DNA of 64,000 bases from Pseudoalteromonas atlantica (GTDB taxonomy: Bacteria > Pseudomonadota > Gammaproteobacteria > Enterobacterales > Alteromonadaceae), in NCBI GenBank assembly GCA_007988745.1, contig BJUT01000007.1:57599-121598 (forward strand), read 5' to 3'. A program made the position numbers and the translations under genes. The notes below the pieces were generated by a model. The model searched no databases. It saw only the letters and a program-made list of their open reading frames with translations, and was not told the DNA's origin. Positions 34,362 to 42,351 of this stretch are shown here, piece after piece. Positions within the stretch are counted from its first letter, which is position 1; each line of letters begins with the position of its first letter.

Positions 34362-36326
34362 TTACTTTTTATCCATAAAAAAATTAACTTGCGATAAGTT
34401 AGTTAAATATTCTCGCCTTACTGCTTTATTCTCGGCTAACTTATCTAAGTCACCAATTAAGGTAACAAGCTTGGTGTGTGAGTGACGGTTTGTTTCTATA
34501 AAATCATCTTGCTTGTCATCACTCTCATCGCGCTCTTTTTTATGCATTGAGTAGCTGTTTTCGTTTTCTTCGAGCCAAATATCGTCAATTAAGCGAATGT
34601 CGCTTTTACTAACTGTTTGCTCTTGCATCGCCATTTGCAGTTCATATTGGTTAGTTTGCGGGTTAAACGCATACATTTTTGTATCAACATCCACTTCGTG
34701 AGACTGATCAAGCCCCACTAGCTCTTTATTTTTAACCGCAGTCCCTACGTTATAACTCTCTTCTTTGTTGTAGTAATCAGGGCGACTGTATTGATAATCA
34801 AAATGGCTACTTACATTTTTACTTTGCGTTACACCGCTAAGATCCCCTAATTGGGTTTGATCAGTCGCTTGGCTTAGCTCAATGGTACTTTTAGGCTGAT
34901 AATCGCCGTTATCCAGCGCATATGAAAAAGTGGCATCAAAATCAGCGAGCTTAGAAATACCCGCTCCTAATGTATTTGGCGCTTTATTACCGAGCCCTTG
35001 GTAACGGGCATCGTTTGTAATCATGTTATCAACTAAATCGGCAACCATGGCGCGCCCGTCATTAAATTGCTGATCTGCAAGCGACTCTAAATTGCTATAA
35101 CGCTCAGCCGCTGACGACATACTCGCAAAAGCGCCTTTAAATAATGCAAAGCCCTGCAGCATTGCTTCGTCACCTTTTCGCCCAAATGCCGACTCTTTAT
35201 CGTCTTTGGTACTGTTTACTCGGCTATCTTCTAAGCTTTGATCGAGCGACGCTAAATACTGCTGCATTTGCTGCGTGTCTTTAGCGCCAATCGTTGACAT
35301 ATCAAGTGCAAAATCAATGTCGTTTTGCCCACTTGCGGCTTTAAACACAAGTGCTTGCTGGTTTGATGCTTCATCAATGGAGTAACTTAAATCAAGCGTG
35401 TTCTCTTTCGAATCAAGATCTTTATTTTGCGTTGTTGAAAACGACACATCAAAGCCTGTTAGCTGCTCACTATTAAACCCTGCTAAAAAATCTAAACTCA
35501 TGTCTGTTTCGTTTGGCACTATAAGAGGATTAAATGAGTTTTCACTCACTTTAAAAAATTCATCTGCCATTTCGCCAACACCACTGAGCACCTGCGTAAG
35601 TGCTTTATGCTCAGCCTCAGATAAATCGCCATTTACTTCGTAACTTATGCCAAAGCCATCTATCGCTTCACCTGTGTTTTCATCGTACCCTTGCGATGAG
35701 TTAAAGATAATGTTTATAACATCACCCTCTTTAGTTTTTACCGAGAGCTCAAACAGGTTGTTATCGCCATCCTCGTATTTTGCACGGTTAAGGCTTTCCA
35801 TGTAAGGATTAAGTGAGCGCTCTACACGTTGCTGGCTTGAGGCTAAAAACGTTTTTTGCTCATGCCCAAGCTGCCCTAAACTCGATAAAATATCGCTGGT
35901 ATTAGCATAAGCACCCTGAATATTCTTAACCGACGTATTTAATCGCTCAATTAATTGGGTACTGTTTTCGTTTTTTAATAACCCCTCATGCTGAGAGCTT
36001 ATTACGGTGCGCAGGGCGAGTTCTTCATTGGAGGGTTTATAGTTATTAAGGCTTGGTGTACTCGATATTGTAAATAGTGAGGTTAATTGCTGCTGTAAAA
36101 CATCCTCAACTTTTTGATTACTGGCTAGGGCTTCGTCAGTAGTTTCGTTATTTAACTGGCTAAGCAGCTCGTCGGTTATTTTAGGCACGTTAGTGTGTAA
36201 AGCATTAATAGCTTGAAGGTCACCGTTACTTTTTGGCGCCGCCAAAGAGGTTTGACTCGTATTATTAACTGATTGACCAAGTAAAGCGCTTAAATTGGCG
36301 TGGTTGCCAAGAGTGCTGTTGACCAT
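34362..36326 (-). CDS. Large hypothetical protein, acidic and helical
   Basis: A 654-residue protein without signal peptide, TM segment or cysteine. It is rich in Asn, Asp, Ser and Gln. A conserved-looking central block at about residues 195-265 reads FELSVKTKEGDVINI, GFGISYEVNGDLSEAEHKAL and VGEMADEFF; this spelling is reminiscent of DUF5610-like proteins, but I cannot confirm it. The C-terminus is charged (KKERDESDDKQDDF). Function is unknown; surface or secreted (type I or flagellar) routes are possible but unsupported. Confidence 0.6.
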   Translation of the reverse strand: MVNSTLGNHANLSALLGQSVNNTSQTSLAAPKSNGDLQAINALHTNVPKITDELLSQLNNETTDEALASNQKVEDVLQQQLTSLFTISSTPSLNNYKPSNEELALRTVISSQHEGLLKNENSTQLIERLNTSVKNIQGAYANTSDILSSLGQLGHEQKTFLASSQQRVERSLNPYMESLNRAKYEDGDNNLFELSVKTKEGDVINIIFNSSQGYDENTGEAIDGFGISYEVNGDLSEAEHKALTQVLSGVGEMADEFFKVSENSFNPLIVPNETDMSLDFLAGFNSEQLTGFDVSFSTTQNKDLDSKENTLDLSYSIDEASNQQALVFKAASGQNDIDFALDMSTIGAKDTQQMQQYLASLDQSLEDSRVNSTKDDKESAFGRKGDEAMLQGFALFKGAFASMSSAAERYSNLESLADQQFNDGRAMVADLVDNMITNDARYQGLGNKAPNTLGAGISKLADFDATFSYALDNGDYQPKSTIELSQATDQTQLGDLSGVTQSKNVSSHFDYQYSRPDYYNKEESYNVGTAVKNKELVGLDQSHEVDVDTKMYAFNPQTNQYELQMAMQEQTVSKSDIRLIDDIWLEENENSYSMHKKERDESDDKQDDFIETNRHSHTKLVTLIGDLDKLAENKAVRREYLTNLSQVNFFMDKK

Positions 36327-36401
36327 GATTATCCTTAATCGCTAAACTCTATTAAGTATTTTATCGGTCATTTAGCTAAAAGCTTTAGCTACAGTAATAA
36401 A

Positions 36402-36456
36402 ATTAAAAGCAGAAAAAATTAATACTTGAATTTAGATATAATCATCTGCTTTTAAT
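36402..36456 (-). terminator. Candidate terminator after the 544-residue gene
   Basis: A perfect 12-bp inverted repeat, ATTAAAAGCAGA (36402-36413) and TCTGCTTTTAAT (36445-36456), with a 31-nt loop. On the minus strand the distal arm ends TCTGCTTTTAATTTTATT. A second palindrome AGCTAAA/TTTAGCT lies at about 36374-36390, near the promoter of the next gene. Confidence 0.5.
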
Positions 36457-36482
36457 CTAAAATTTTGAAGGCGTAATCTAAA

Positions 36483-38117
36483 TTACTCCTCCTCTTCCAA
36501 CTCAATATTTCGCTCAGCTAAGGCATTTAATAATTTTTTACTCGGCTCGCTATTTTCTAAACCAATTATTTTAGTAAGATTAGGTAATAGAGCTAAATCA
36601 TCAATTGCCTTATTTGTTACTTTGGGTACTTCATCTCCCATACCGGGATCCCAAAATGGATGCATGTGCTCTAAAAATACAGCTCCACCATTTAAACCAC
36701 TGTCTTGATAAAGCTGCGTTACTTTTTCGAGTAAAGTCATCGGTATTTCTACGTTTTTAAAGTACTTTTTAACTTCAGCAATGCACTCATATCCATCTTC
36801 TTCTCGATCAATTTCGCGTTTTATATACTCTTTGGCAAATAAATCTAAATCAAACTTTGGTAAGAGGATCTCTTGTCGATACATCAGCTCTTCAATAACG
36901 AGTAACTTAAAATTAAAATCACGAAATAAAACGGTGGGTTTATTATTAATATTAAACAATTTAGGTGTGTTTTTTAAAGCATCAGCTTCTAAAAGTAACG
37001 ATTTTAAGTGTGTCACTTTAGCTTTATCGGTAGTGGCTTTAAGTAATATGCCTAAGCTTTTTCGAGTAGGGGCTGAAACGGTAATTCTACGCAGAGCCGT
37101 TTTAATATTTTTGTTGTATTTTTCTTGGCTAACTGAATCTATATTATCTAATTTTTGTTGATAATCGTTAATTATACTTTGTTTTGCGCCCTTTGCTTTA
37201 ATGTGATTTAGGTGTTCTTGAATATGTGCTTGTTGTGTTTTTTTACCTTCAATCCCAAGCGGGCATAGTATTAAATTTTCAATTAAATAATCCATCTCAA
37301 TATCAGAAAAATCAAAGTCATTAATCAGGCTTTTAAAAATCAGAGGTGCGTTTTTATAAAACACATCTGCAGGCTTTGCAAGCATACTTAGTAGTTCTGA
37401 ATGCATCCAGCCGTAACTGCTATTTCTAGCATGCCTAACAATGCTCGAATGTAATAGCTGAGTAAACTCGTTTATAACATCTGGGTGAAACTCTTCAAAA
37501 ATACCCATTATCAAATTACTATCTTCATCTGAAAATGCTCGATAAAAAGAAGGAAGCAATAGCGCTATATCAACTTTATTGAGTTCATACCGCTTGATAA
37601 AATCTGGAGTGTAACTGCCTACTGAAAGATAAAAATATAGCTCTATTAAACCTGAAACAACTAAGTTAATTTTTGTATTTTGCTGATGTACCCGTTGGTG
37701 TTCAATAAGTTCTTTTATTTTAGTTAGTATAGTTTGGTGATATTTTAATAACACCAAAGCATTTGGCGAATAATCTGAGCTACTTACAATCTCAATAAAC
37801 GTAGCAAGGTACTCAACCTCAAGTGTGTCAGATAAATCTATGGTTGAAAGCCAATTCATCATTGCGCTGTATATTTCATCTTCAATGCTAAAATCAGCCC
37901 TCATTAAACTACGACATTCTGGCCAATCAATGAGCCCTCGATCATATTGCCTTTTAATGGTTGCTTGCTGTTCTTCTATTAATTTTTTCCATTGCGCATG
38001 AATGTTTCTTACTGTTGCTTTATTTTTTTTATTAGGTACACCTTTTTGAACAACACCAAAATTAGGGTCACGAATTAAATCTATATTTTTTTGTATCTGA
38101 GAATGTATAGTCAACAT
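36483..38117 (-). CDS. Hypothetical helical protein with DUF6892-like C-terminus
   Basis: A 544-residue soluble protein, mostly predicted alpha-helix. The last 150 residues (from about 390: DFNFKLLVIEELMYRQEILLP... EHMHPFWDPGMGDEVPKV ... AIDDLALLPNLTKIIGL) form a distinct domain that reads like DUF6892 modules found near polymorphic-toxin and immunity loci; this is recalled, not searched. The N-terminal 380 residues show no recognised domain. It is the first of three AT-rich unknown genes on the minus strand, with gaps of 64 and 69 bp. Confidence 0.55.
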   Translation of the reverse strand: MLTIHSQIQKNIDLIRDPNFGVVQKGVPNKKNKATVRNIHAQWKKLIEEQQATIKRQYDRGLIDWPECRSLMRADFSIEDEIYSAMMNWLSTIDLSDTLEVEYLATFIEIVSSSDYSPNALVLLKYHQTILTKIKELIEHQRVHQQNTKINLVVSGLIELYFYLSVGSYTPDFIKRYELNKVDIALLLPSFYRAFSDEDSNLIMGIFEEFHPDVINEFTQLLHSSIVRHARNSSYGWMHSELLSMLAKPADVFYKNAPLIFKSLINDFDFSDIEMDYLIENLILCPLGIEGKKTQQAHIQEHLNHIKAKGAKQSIINDYQQKLDNIDSVSQEKYNKNIKTALRRITVSAPTRKSLGILLKATTDKAKVTHLKSLLLEADALKNTPKLFNINNKPTVLFRDFNFKLLVIEELMYRQEILLPKFDLDLFAKEYIKREIDREEDGYECIAEVKKYFKNVEIPMTLLEKVTQLYQDSGLNGGAVFLEHMHPFWDPGMGDEVPKVTNKAIDDLALLPNLTKIIGLENSEPSKKLLNALAERNIELEEEE

Positions 38118-38181
38118 ATTTACTCGGTAGTCCTTACTCGAAAGATATTTTTGTGGGGTTATAGGGTATTCTTTTTATTTA

Positions 38182-38655
38182 TTAGCAAACTGCAGACAAC
38201 TTAATCGACGAACCATCACCATAATCATCATGAACCATAACTAATACTGGAATAGGATAATCCCAGCCTCCAGCCTTCCACCAGCTCTCAGCCAGCCATT
38301 GTTTTGTTAGATTAGCAATTAAGTAACCCGCGTTGAACTCTTCATTGATATAATATTTCTCATCAAAATGAGGTATAGCATAATCACCCGAAAGTAACTC
38401 CACTGATTTACCAGAAAATATTGAAGCATCAGTGCTATTTATCTTTTTTTGTTTTCCTTCGTAATATATCCAAGCTGAAGGAGTCTCCATACAATCATCA
38501 CCTAGAAATATTTGAATCTCAGCACCTAAAACAGATTCGGGAATTGAAACTGTAAACAAATTCTTGAGCTCGCGAATAAAACAAGGTGATATTTTTTCTA
38601 ATGAAACTAAAAATTTAGCTTTAAACTGCTCTGAACTTAAACCAAATGGCACCAT
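38182..38655 (-). CDS. Hypothetical protein, possibly immunity-like
   Basis: A 157-residue soluble protein. The ATG at 38655 (MVPFGLSSEQF) is chosen because GGGAG lies about nine bases upstream; an in-frame TTG 15 bp further out is less likely. The sequence is acidic, Trp/Tyr-rich at the C-terminus (WLAESWWKAGGWDYPIPVL) and single-domain in appearance, like many polymorphic-toxin immunity proteins. No family assigned. Confidence 0.5.
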   Translation of the reverse strand: MVPFGLSSEQFKAKFLVSLEKISPCFIRELKNLFTVSIPESVLGAEIQIFLGDDCMETPSAWIYYEGKQKKINSTDASIFSGKSVELLSGDYAIPHFDEKYYINEEFNAGYLIANLTKQWLAESWWKAGGWDYPIPVLVMVHDDYGDGSSIKLSAVC

Positions 38656-38724
38656 ACGTACTTCTCCCAATAACTAAACATTAAGCCAGCTGATACCGCT
38701 TAACATACTGATTAAACTTGTCTT

Positions 38725-39111
38725 TTATAATTTTATTTCAATGTTTTTTTGTAGATCAGGGGTTGACTCTAAGAATAACTTCCACGCGCCAAGAGCTCCT
38801 TTAAGCTGCTGCGTAGGTATATTTTGAAAATAGCTATCGTCTAGTAAAGAATATACTCGTGCATTGTGTAGCGTGAATTCAGTTCCCCATCTTTCGCGGT
38901 TCCAGTCAAGAAAGCTACATTCACTTGCTAAAACAGAGTTTATTCTCTTTATTCCTTCATCAATCCAAAAAATAGTTTCACTGTAACGTAACCCACCATC
39001 ATCTAATAAAAGACTTAACAATACACTCTTACCATTACTGTTTACATTTTCACAAGAGCATATTGGTACAATGCGACCAAACTGAATTCGCCAAGAAAAA
39101 TTTATTTTCAT
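38725..39111 (-). CDS. Hypothetical protein, possibly immunity-like
   Basis: A 128-residue soluble protein beginning MKINFSWRIQFGR. The ATG at 39111 has TAGGG just upstream and is preferred over one at 39129. The content LDDGGLRYSETIFWIDEGIKRI and WNRERWGTEFTL is compatible with small alpha/beta immunity-type proteins, but no family is assigned. No toxin gene is nearby, so this may be an orphan. Confidence 0.5.
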   Translation of the reverse strand: MKINFSWRIQFGRIVPICSCENVNSNGKSVLLSLLLDDGGLRYSETIFWIDEGIKRINSVLASECSFLDWNRERWGTEFTLHNARVYSLLDDSYFQNIPTQQLKGALGAWKLFLESTPDLQKNIEIKL

Positions 39112-39214
39112 AGCCCACCCTAAATACATTTGAAATTAAACTATTTAGGAATTTTTAACTCCACTTCTATGATATTAAAAGCAATTACTGGAGAACAAAA
39201 AATACAAAATTTAT

Positions 39215-40114
39215 CTAGCTTTTTATTCTTTGTACTAAAAAGTCGACCGCCGCTTTCACCTTTGGTACTAAATAGCGCTGTTTTTGATATAACAAATAAA
39301 CCGCCATAGTCGCATTTTGGCTTATCGCTAATTCATGCTCAAACTTAAGCTCTTGCAACTGGCCAGACTCAAGGTATGAGTCGAGCGCCCACCGAGTAGA
39401 CATTAAAATACCCTCACCATTACATGCTTTTTTAGCCAGCCACGATCCGTTATTTGAAATAGCGACCGCAGGCCCAGAAACGTCGTGCCATTGATCATCC
39501 ACTTTACATAACCAAGGCGTTGGCCCCGCTGGCGTTTTAAAATAAAGGCCACTGTGATCCTTTAATTCCATAACATTATTAGGCACGCCGTATTTTTGTA
39601 AATAGCAGGGTGACGCGACAGGAATAAAGCCATTATCCATTAGTTTTATTGCTAGCACGCGTTCATTTGGCGCATAACCACCACGAATGGCTATATCAAC
39701 GTCGTCACGCCCAAGTGTAGACAGCTCATCACTTAAGCTAACATCTAATATAATTTCGGGGTATAGCGCGCTAAATTCATCAAGCAGAGGCAGTAATATT
39801 TTATCACCAAAACTCACCATTGAGCTTATACATAATCGCCCCATTGGTGTTGTTTGATAACTGCGCACTGTTTCGTGGCTTTGCTCTAGCTGATTTATTA
39901 TTTGCTGAACATCGTTATAGTAAATTTGCCCAACTTCGGTCAATTTAACTATACGGGTCGAACGCTTTAAAAGCGTCGCCCCTAGGCTTTTTTCTAAATC
40001 AGCAACCCGCCGTGACAACGACGAGGGCGGCACATCAAATGCTTTTGCGGCTTTGGTAAAACTGCCTGTTTCAACCACCTTAATAAAATACCGTATTGCT
40101 TTTAGTTGATCCAA
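39215..40114 (-). CDS. LysR-family regulator divergent from GST gene
   Basis: A 299-residue LTTR of the subgroup beginning MDQLKAIRYFIKVVETGSFTKAAKAF, with helix-turn-helix PPSSLSRRVADLE and effector domain from about residue 88 (GRLCISSMVSFGDKILLPLL). Probably controls the divergent GST/oxidoreductase pair and itself; a palindrome lies 30 bp upstream of its start. Confidence 0.92.
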   Translation of the reverse strand: MDQLKAIRYFIKVVETGSFTKAAKAFDVPPSSLSRRVADLEKSLGATLLKRSTRIVKLTEVGQIYYNDVQQIINQLEQSHETVRSYQTTPMGRLCISSMVSFGDKILLPLLDEFSALYPEIILDVSLSDELSTLGRDDVDIAIRGGYAPNERVLAIKLMDNGFIPVASPCYLQKYGVPNNVMELKDHSGLYFKTPAGPTPWLCKVDDQWHDVSGPAVAISNNGSWLAKKACNGEGILMSTRWALDSYLESGQLQELKFEHELAISQNATMAVYLLYQKQRYLVPKVKAAVDFLVQRIKS

Positions 40115-40143
40115 GTTGCCTCTCCATTAAATAAAATGCTTTA

Positions 40144-40158
40144 TTGTCTTAAAGACAA
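40144..40158. promoter_or_regulatory. LysR operator candidate
   Basis: TTGTCTT-A-AAGACAA is a perfect 7-bp palindrome with one central base, including a T-N11-A-like arrangement. It lies 30 bp upstream of the LysR start and about 120 bp from the divergent GST start. Confidence 0.45.
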
Positions 40159-40280
40159 AAGTGATTCGCATTTTCCCTTATATATAAGCAAATTAAAACA
40201 AGTAATAATAACCTTAACTTATCTACACGCTTTAATTTATTTAACGCCAATAGTTAAAGCTTAAAACCAAAGGCTACATT

Positions 40281-40958
40281 ATGATTACTTTGCACGGCTT
40301 CGCAGCTAGTAACTATTACAACTTGGTTAAGCATGTACTTTTACACAAAGAGCTGCCATTTAATGAGCACCTTATATACAACAACGACGAGCAGTTTTTA
40401 GCTATAAACCCTATGGGAAAAGTACCGGCTATAACCACCGCTGATAGGCTAAATATTGCAGAGTCGAGCGTTATTTGCGACTACCTTGAAGAAACCTACC
40501 CAAGCAACACGCTATACCCTGAAGATTCAGCCGAGCGTGCTTTTGTTCGCCAAATTATGAAAATAAGTGAGCTTTACTTTGAATTGCCAAGCAGACGCTT
40601 AATCCCGTATGTATTTACAGGCTCCCCTGCACCTGAACACGTAAAAGACGACATTCGCAAGCTATTAACGCGCGGTGTAAACGCTCTTTGTGAATTAACG
40701 CATTTTTCGCCGTGGATAGCTGGCGAACAATTTAGCATGGCAGATATTTACGTTTACTACGTAAATACAGTGGTTAACGCATTCACGCCAAAAGAGCTTA
40801 ATTGGGATGTACTGGCCGAAATCCCAGGTTTGAAAGAGTGGCAAGCAAAGATGAGTCAATCGACTATTGCTCAGCAAATAGAGGCAGATCGCCAAGCAAA
40901 TATGCCTGAGTTTATGCAAAAGGTAACAGCACAAATACTGGCAGCTCAAAGCAAGTAA
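40281..40958 (+). CDS. Glutathione S-transferase family protein
   Basis: A 225-residue GST: N-terminal thioredoxin-like domain (ITLHGFAASNYYNLVKHVLLHKEL, GKVPAI with cis-Pro, ESSVICDYLEETYP) and C-terminal helical domain (PWIAGEQFSMADIYVYY, the N-capping box and hydrophobic staple). The catalytic Ser/Tyr is likely Ser/Tyr near residues 10-12. It is followed after 43 bp by an MDR oxidoreductase, suggesting detoxification or reductive metabolism of electrophiles under LysR control. Confidence 0.88.
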   Translation: MITLHGFAASNYYNLVKHVLLHKELPFNEHLIYNNDEQFLAINPMGKVPAITTADRLNIAESSVICDYLEETYPSNTLYPEDSAERAFVRQIMKISELYFELPSRRLIPYVFTGSPAPEHVKDDIRKLLTRGVNALCELTHFSPWIAGEQFSMADIYVYYVNTVVNAFTPKELNWDVLAEIPGLKEWQAKMSQSTIAQQIEADRQANMPEFMQKVTAQILAAQSK

Positions 40959-41001
40959 TTAAGCTATACGCTACCCATTCTCAATTTATAGGAACACTCT
41001 T

Positions 41002-42129
41002 ATGACAGATAAAAATATCCAACTAACTTCAACTATCAGCGAAGACAATAAACTTACACTTGCCTTAAAAAACATCGAGATGCCAAAGCCAAATGCCGAT
41101 GAAGTAGTTATTCGTATTGAAGCTGCACCATTAAATCCATCAGACTTAGGCGTTTTATTCAGCGCAGCTGATTTGTCTACTGCAAAACAATCGGGTACTG
41201 CTGAAGACCCAGTAATTACTGCTGATGTTCCAGCTCAATTTATGCCATCACTTAAAACACGTGTTGGTAAAGCAACACAAGTAGGTAATGAAGGTGCAGG
41301 CACCGTAGTGGCTGCAGGCTCATCGCCAGCCGCACAAGCATTAATGGGCAAAACAGTGGCTGTTATTGGTGGCGGTACGTACCGTCAATTTATATGTGCC
41401 AATGTACAAAGTTGCCTAGAGTTAAAAGAAGGGACTACCGCTAAAGAAGGTGCATCATCTTTTGTTAACCCACTTACCGCACTCGCCATGGTAGAAACCA
41501 TGCGCGCTGAAGGCCATAAAGCCATTATTCACGCCGCAGCGGCTTCTAACCTTGGCCAAATGCTAAACCGTATTTGTATTGCCGATGGCGTTGATTTAAT
41601 TAACATTGTACGCAAACCACAACAAGAAAAGTTACTGCGCGATATGGGTGCTAAATACGTTGTAAACTCAAGCAGCGACACTTTTCTTGCTGACCTAACA
41701 GCTGCAATAATTGAAACCGGTGCAACTATCGCATTTGACCCTATTGGTGGCGGCCAACTAACAAGTGACATACTGAACTGTATGGAAGCGGCAGCTGCGC
41801 GCGATATGAAAGAGCACAGCCTATATGGCTCAGACACGTTTAAACAAGCATATATTTATGGTGCGTTAGATCGCGGGCCTATTACACTTAATCGTAACTT
41901 TGGCTTTGCTTGGGCTGTAAACGGGTTCTTGTTATTTAATGCTTTAGGTAAATTAGGCACAGATACAGTAATGAAAATGCGCAAACGCGTTGCTAATGAA
42001 ATCACCACTACATTTGCGAGCAACTACACGCACGAAGTGTCATTAGCTGAGGTATTACATTTACAATCAATCGCGGCTTACTCTAAACAAGCTACCGGCG
42101 AGAAGTACTTAATTAAACCTCAAGCTTAA
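41002..42129 (+). CDS. MDR-superfamily (zinc-less) alcohol dehydrogenase/quinone oxidoreductase-like
   Basis: A 375-residue medium-chain reductase. The N-terminal GroES-like fold (DEVVIRIEAAPLNPSDLG, VGNEGAGTVVAAG) and Rossmann segment (IIHAAAASNLGQMLNRI) are visible. The catalytic zinc cysteines and structural-zinc lobe are absent, as in quinone reductases, although automated labels often say zinc-binding. A strong terminator follows. Confidence 0.85.
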   Translation: MTDKNIQLTSTISEDNKLTLALKNIEMPKPNADEVVIRIEAAPLNPSDLGVLFSAADLSTAKQSGTAEDPVITADVPAQFMPSLKTRVGKATQVGNEGAGTVVAAGSSPAAQALMGKTVAVIGGGTYRQFICANVQSCLELKEGTTAKEGASSFVNPLTALAMVETMRAEGHKAIIHAAAASNLGQMLNRICIADGVDLINIVRKPQQEKLLRDMGAKYVVNSSSDTFLADLTAAIIETGATIAFDPIGGGQLTSDILNCMEAAAARDMKEHSLYGSDTFKQAYIYGALDRGPITLNRNFGFAWAVNGFLLFNALGKLGTDTVMKMRKRVANEITTTFASNYTHEVSLAEVLHLQSIAAYSKQATGEKYLIKPQA

Positions 42130-42151
42130 TTAAATATTCTTCGTTAAAATT

Positions 42152-42186
42152 AAAAAGCAGATGCTAATTAAGTATCTGCTTTTTTT
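42152..42186 (+). terminator. Intrinsic terminator of the GST/oxidoreductase unit
   Basis: Stem AAAAAGCAGAT (42152-42162) / ATCTGCTTTTT (42174-42184), 11-nt loop, seven T. Confidence 0.88.
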
Positions 42187-42351
42187 ACGTTTAAATACAC
42201 GCCCCCTATTATTGTGAGCCTTGCAGTTAACGCGTCCTTAAAGCTCGTCACAAAACCATCATAAAAATGTAATTTACTGAATTTTTACACATTGTTTGCA
42301 CCTTTTATTCTTATAGTTTATCCACTTTAATAAAATAATAAGCGTGCATAC

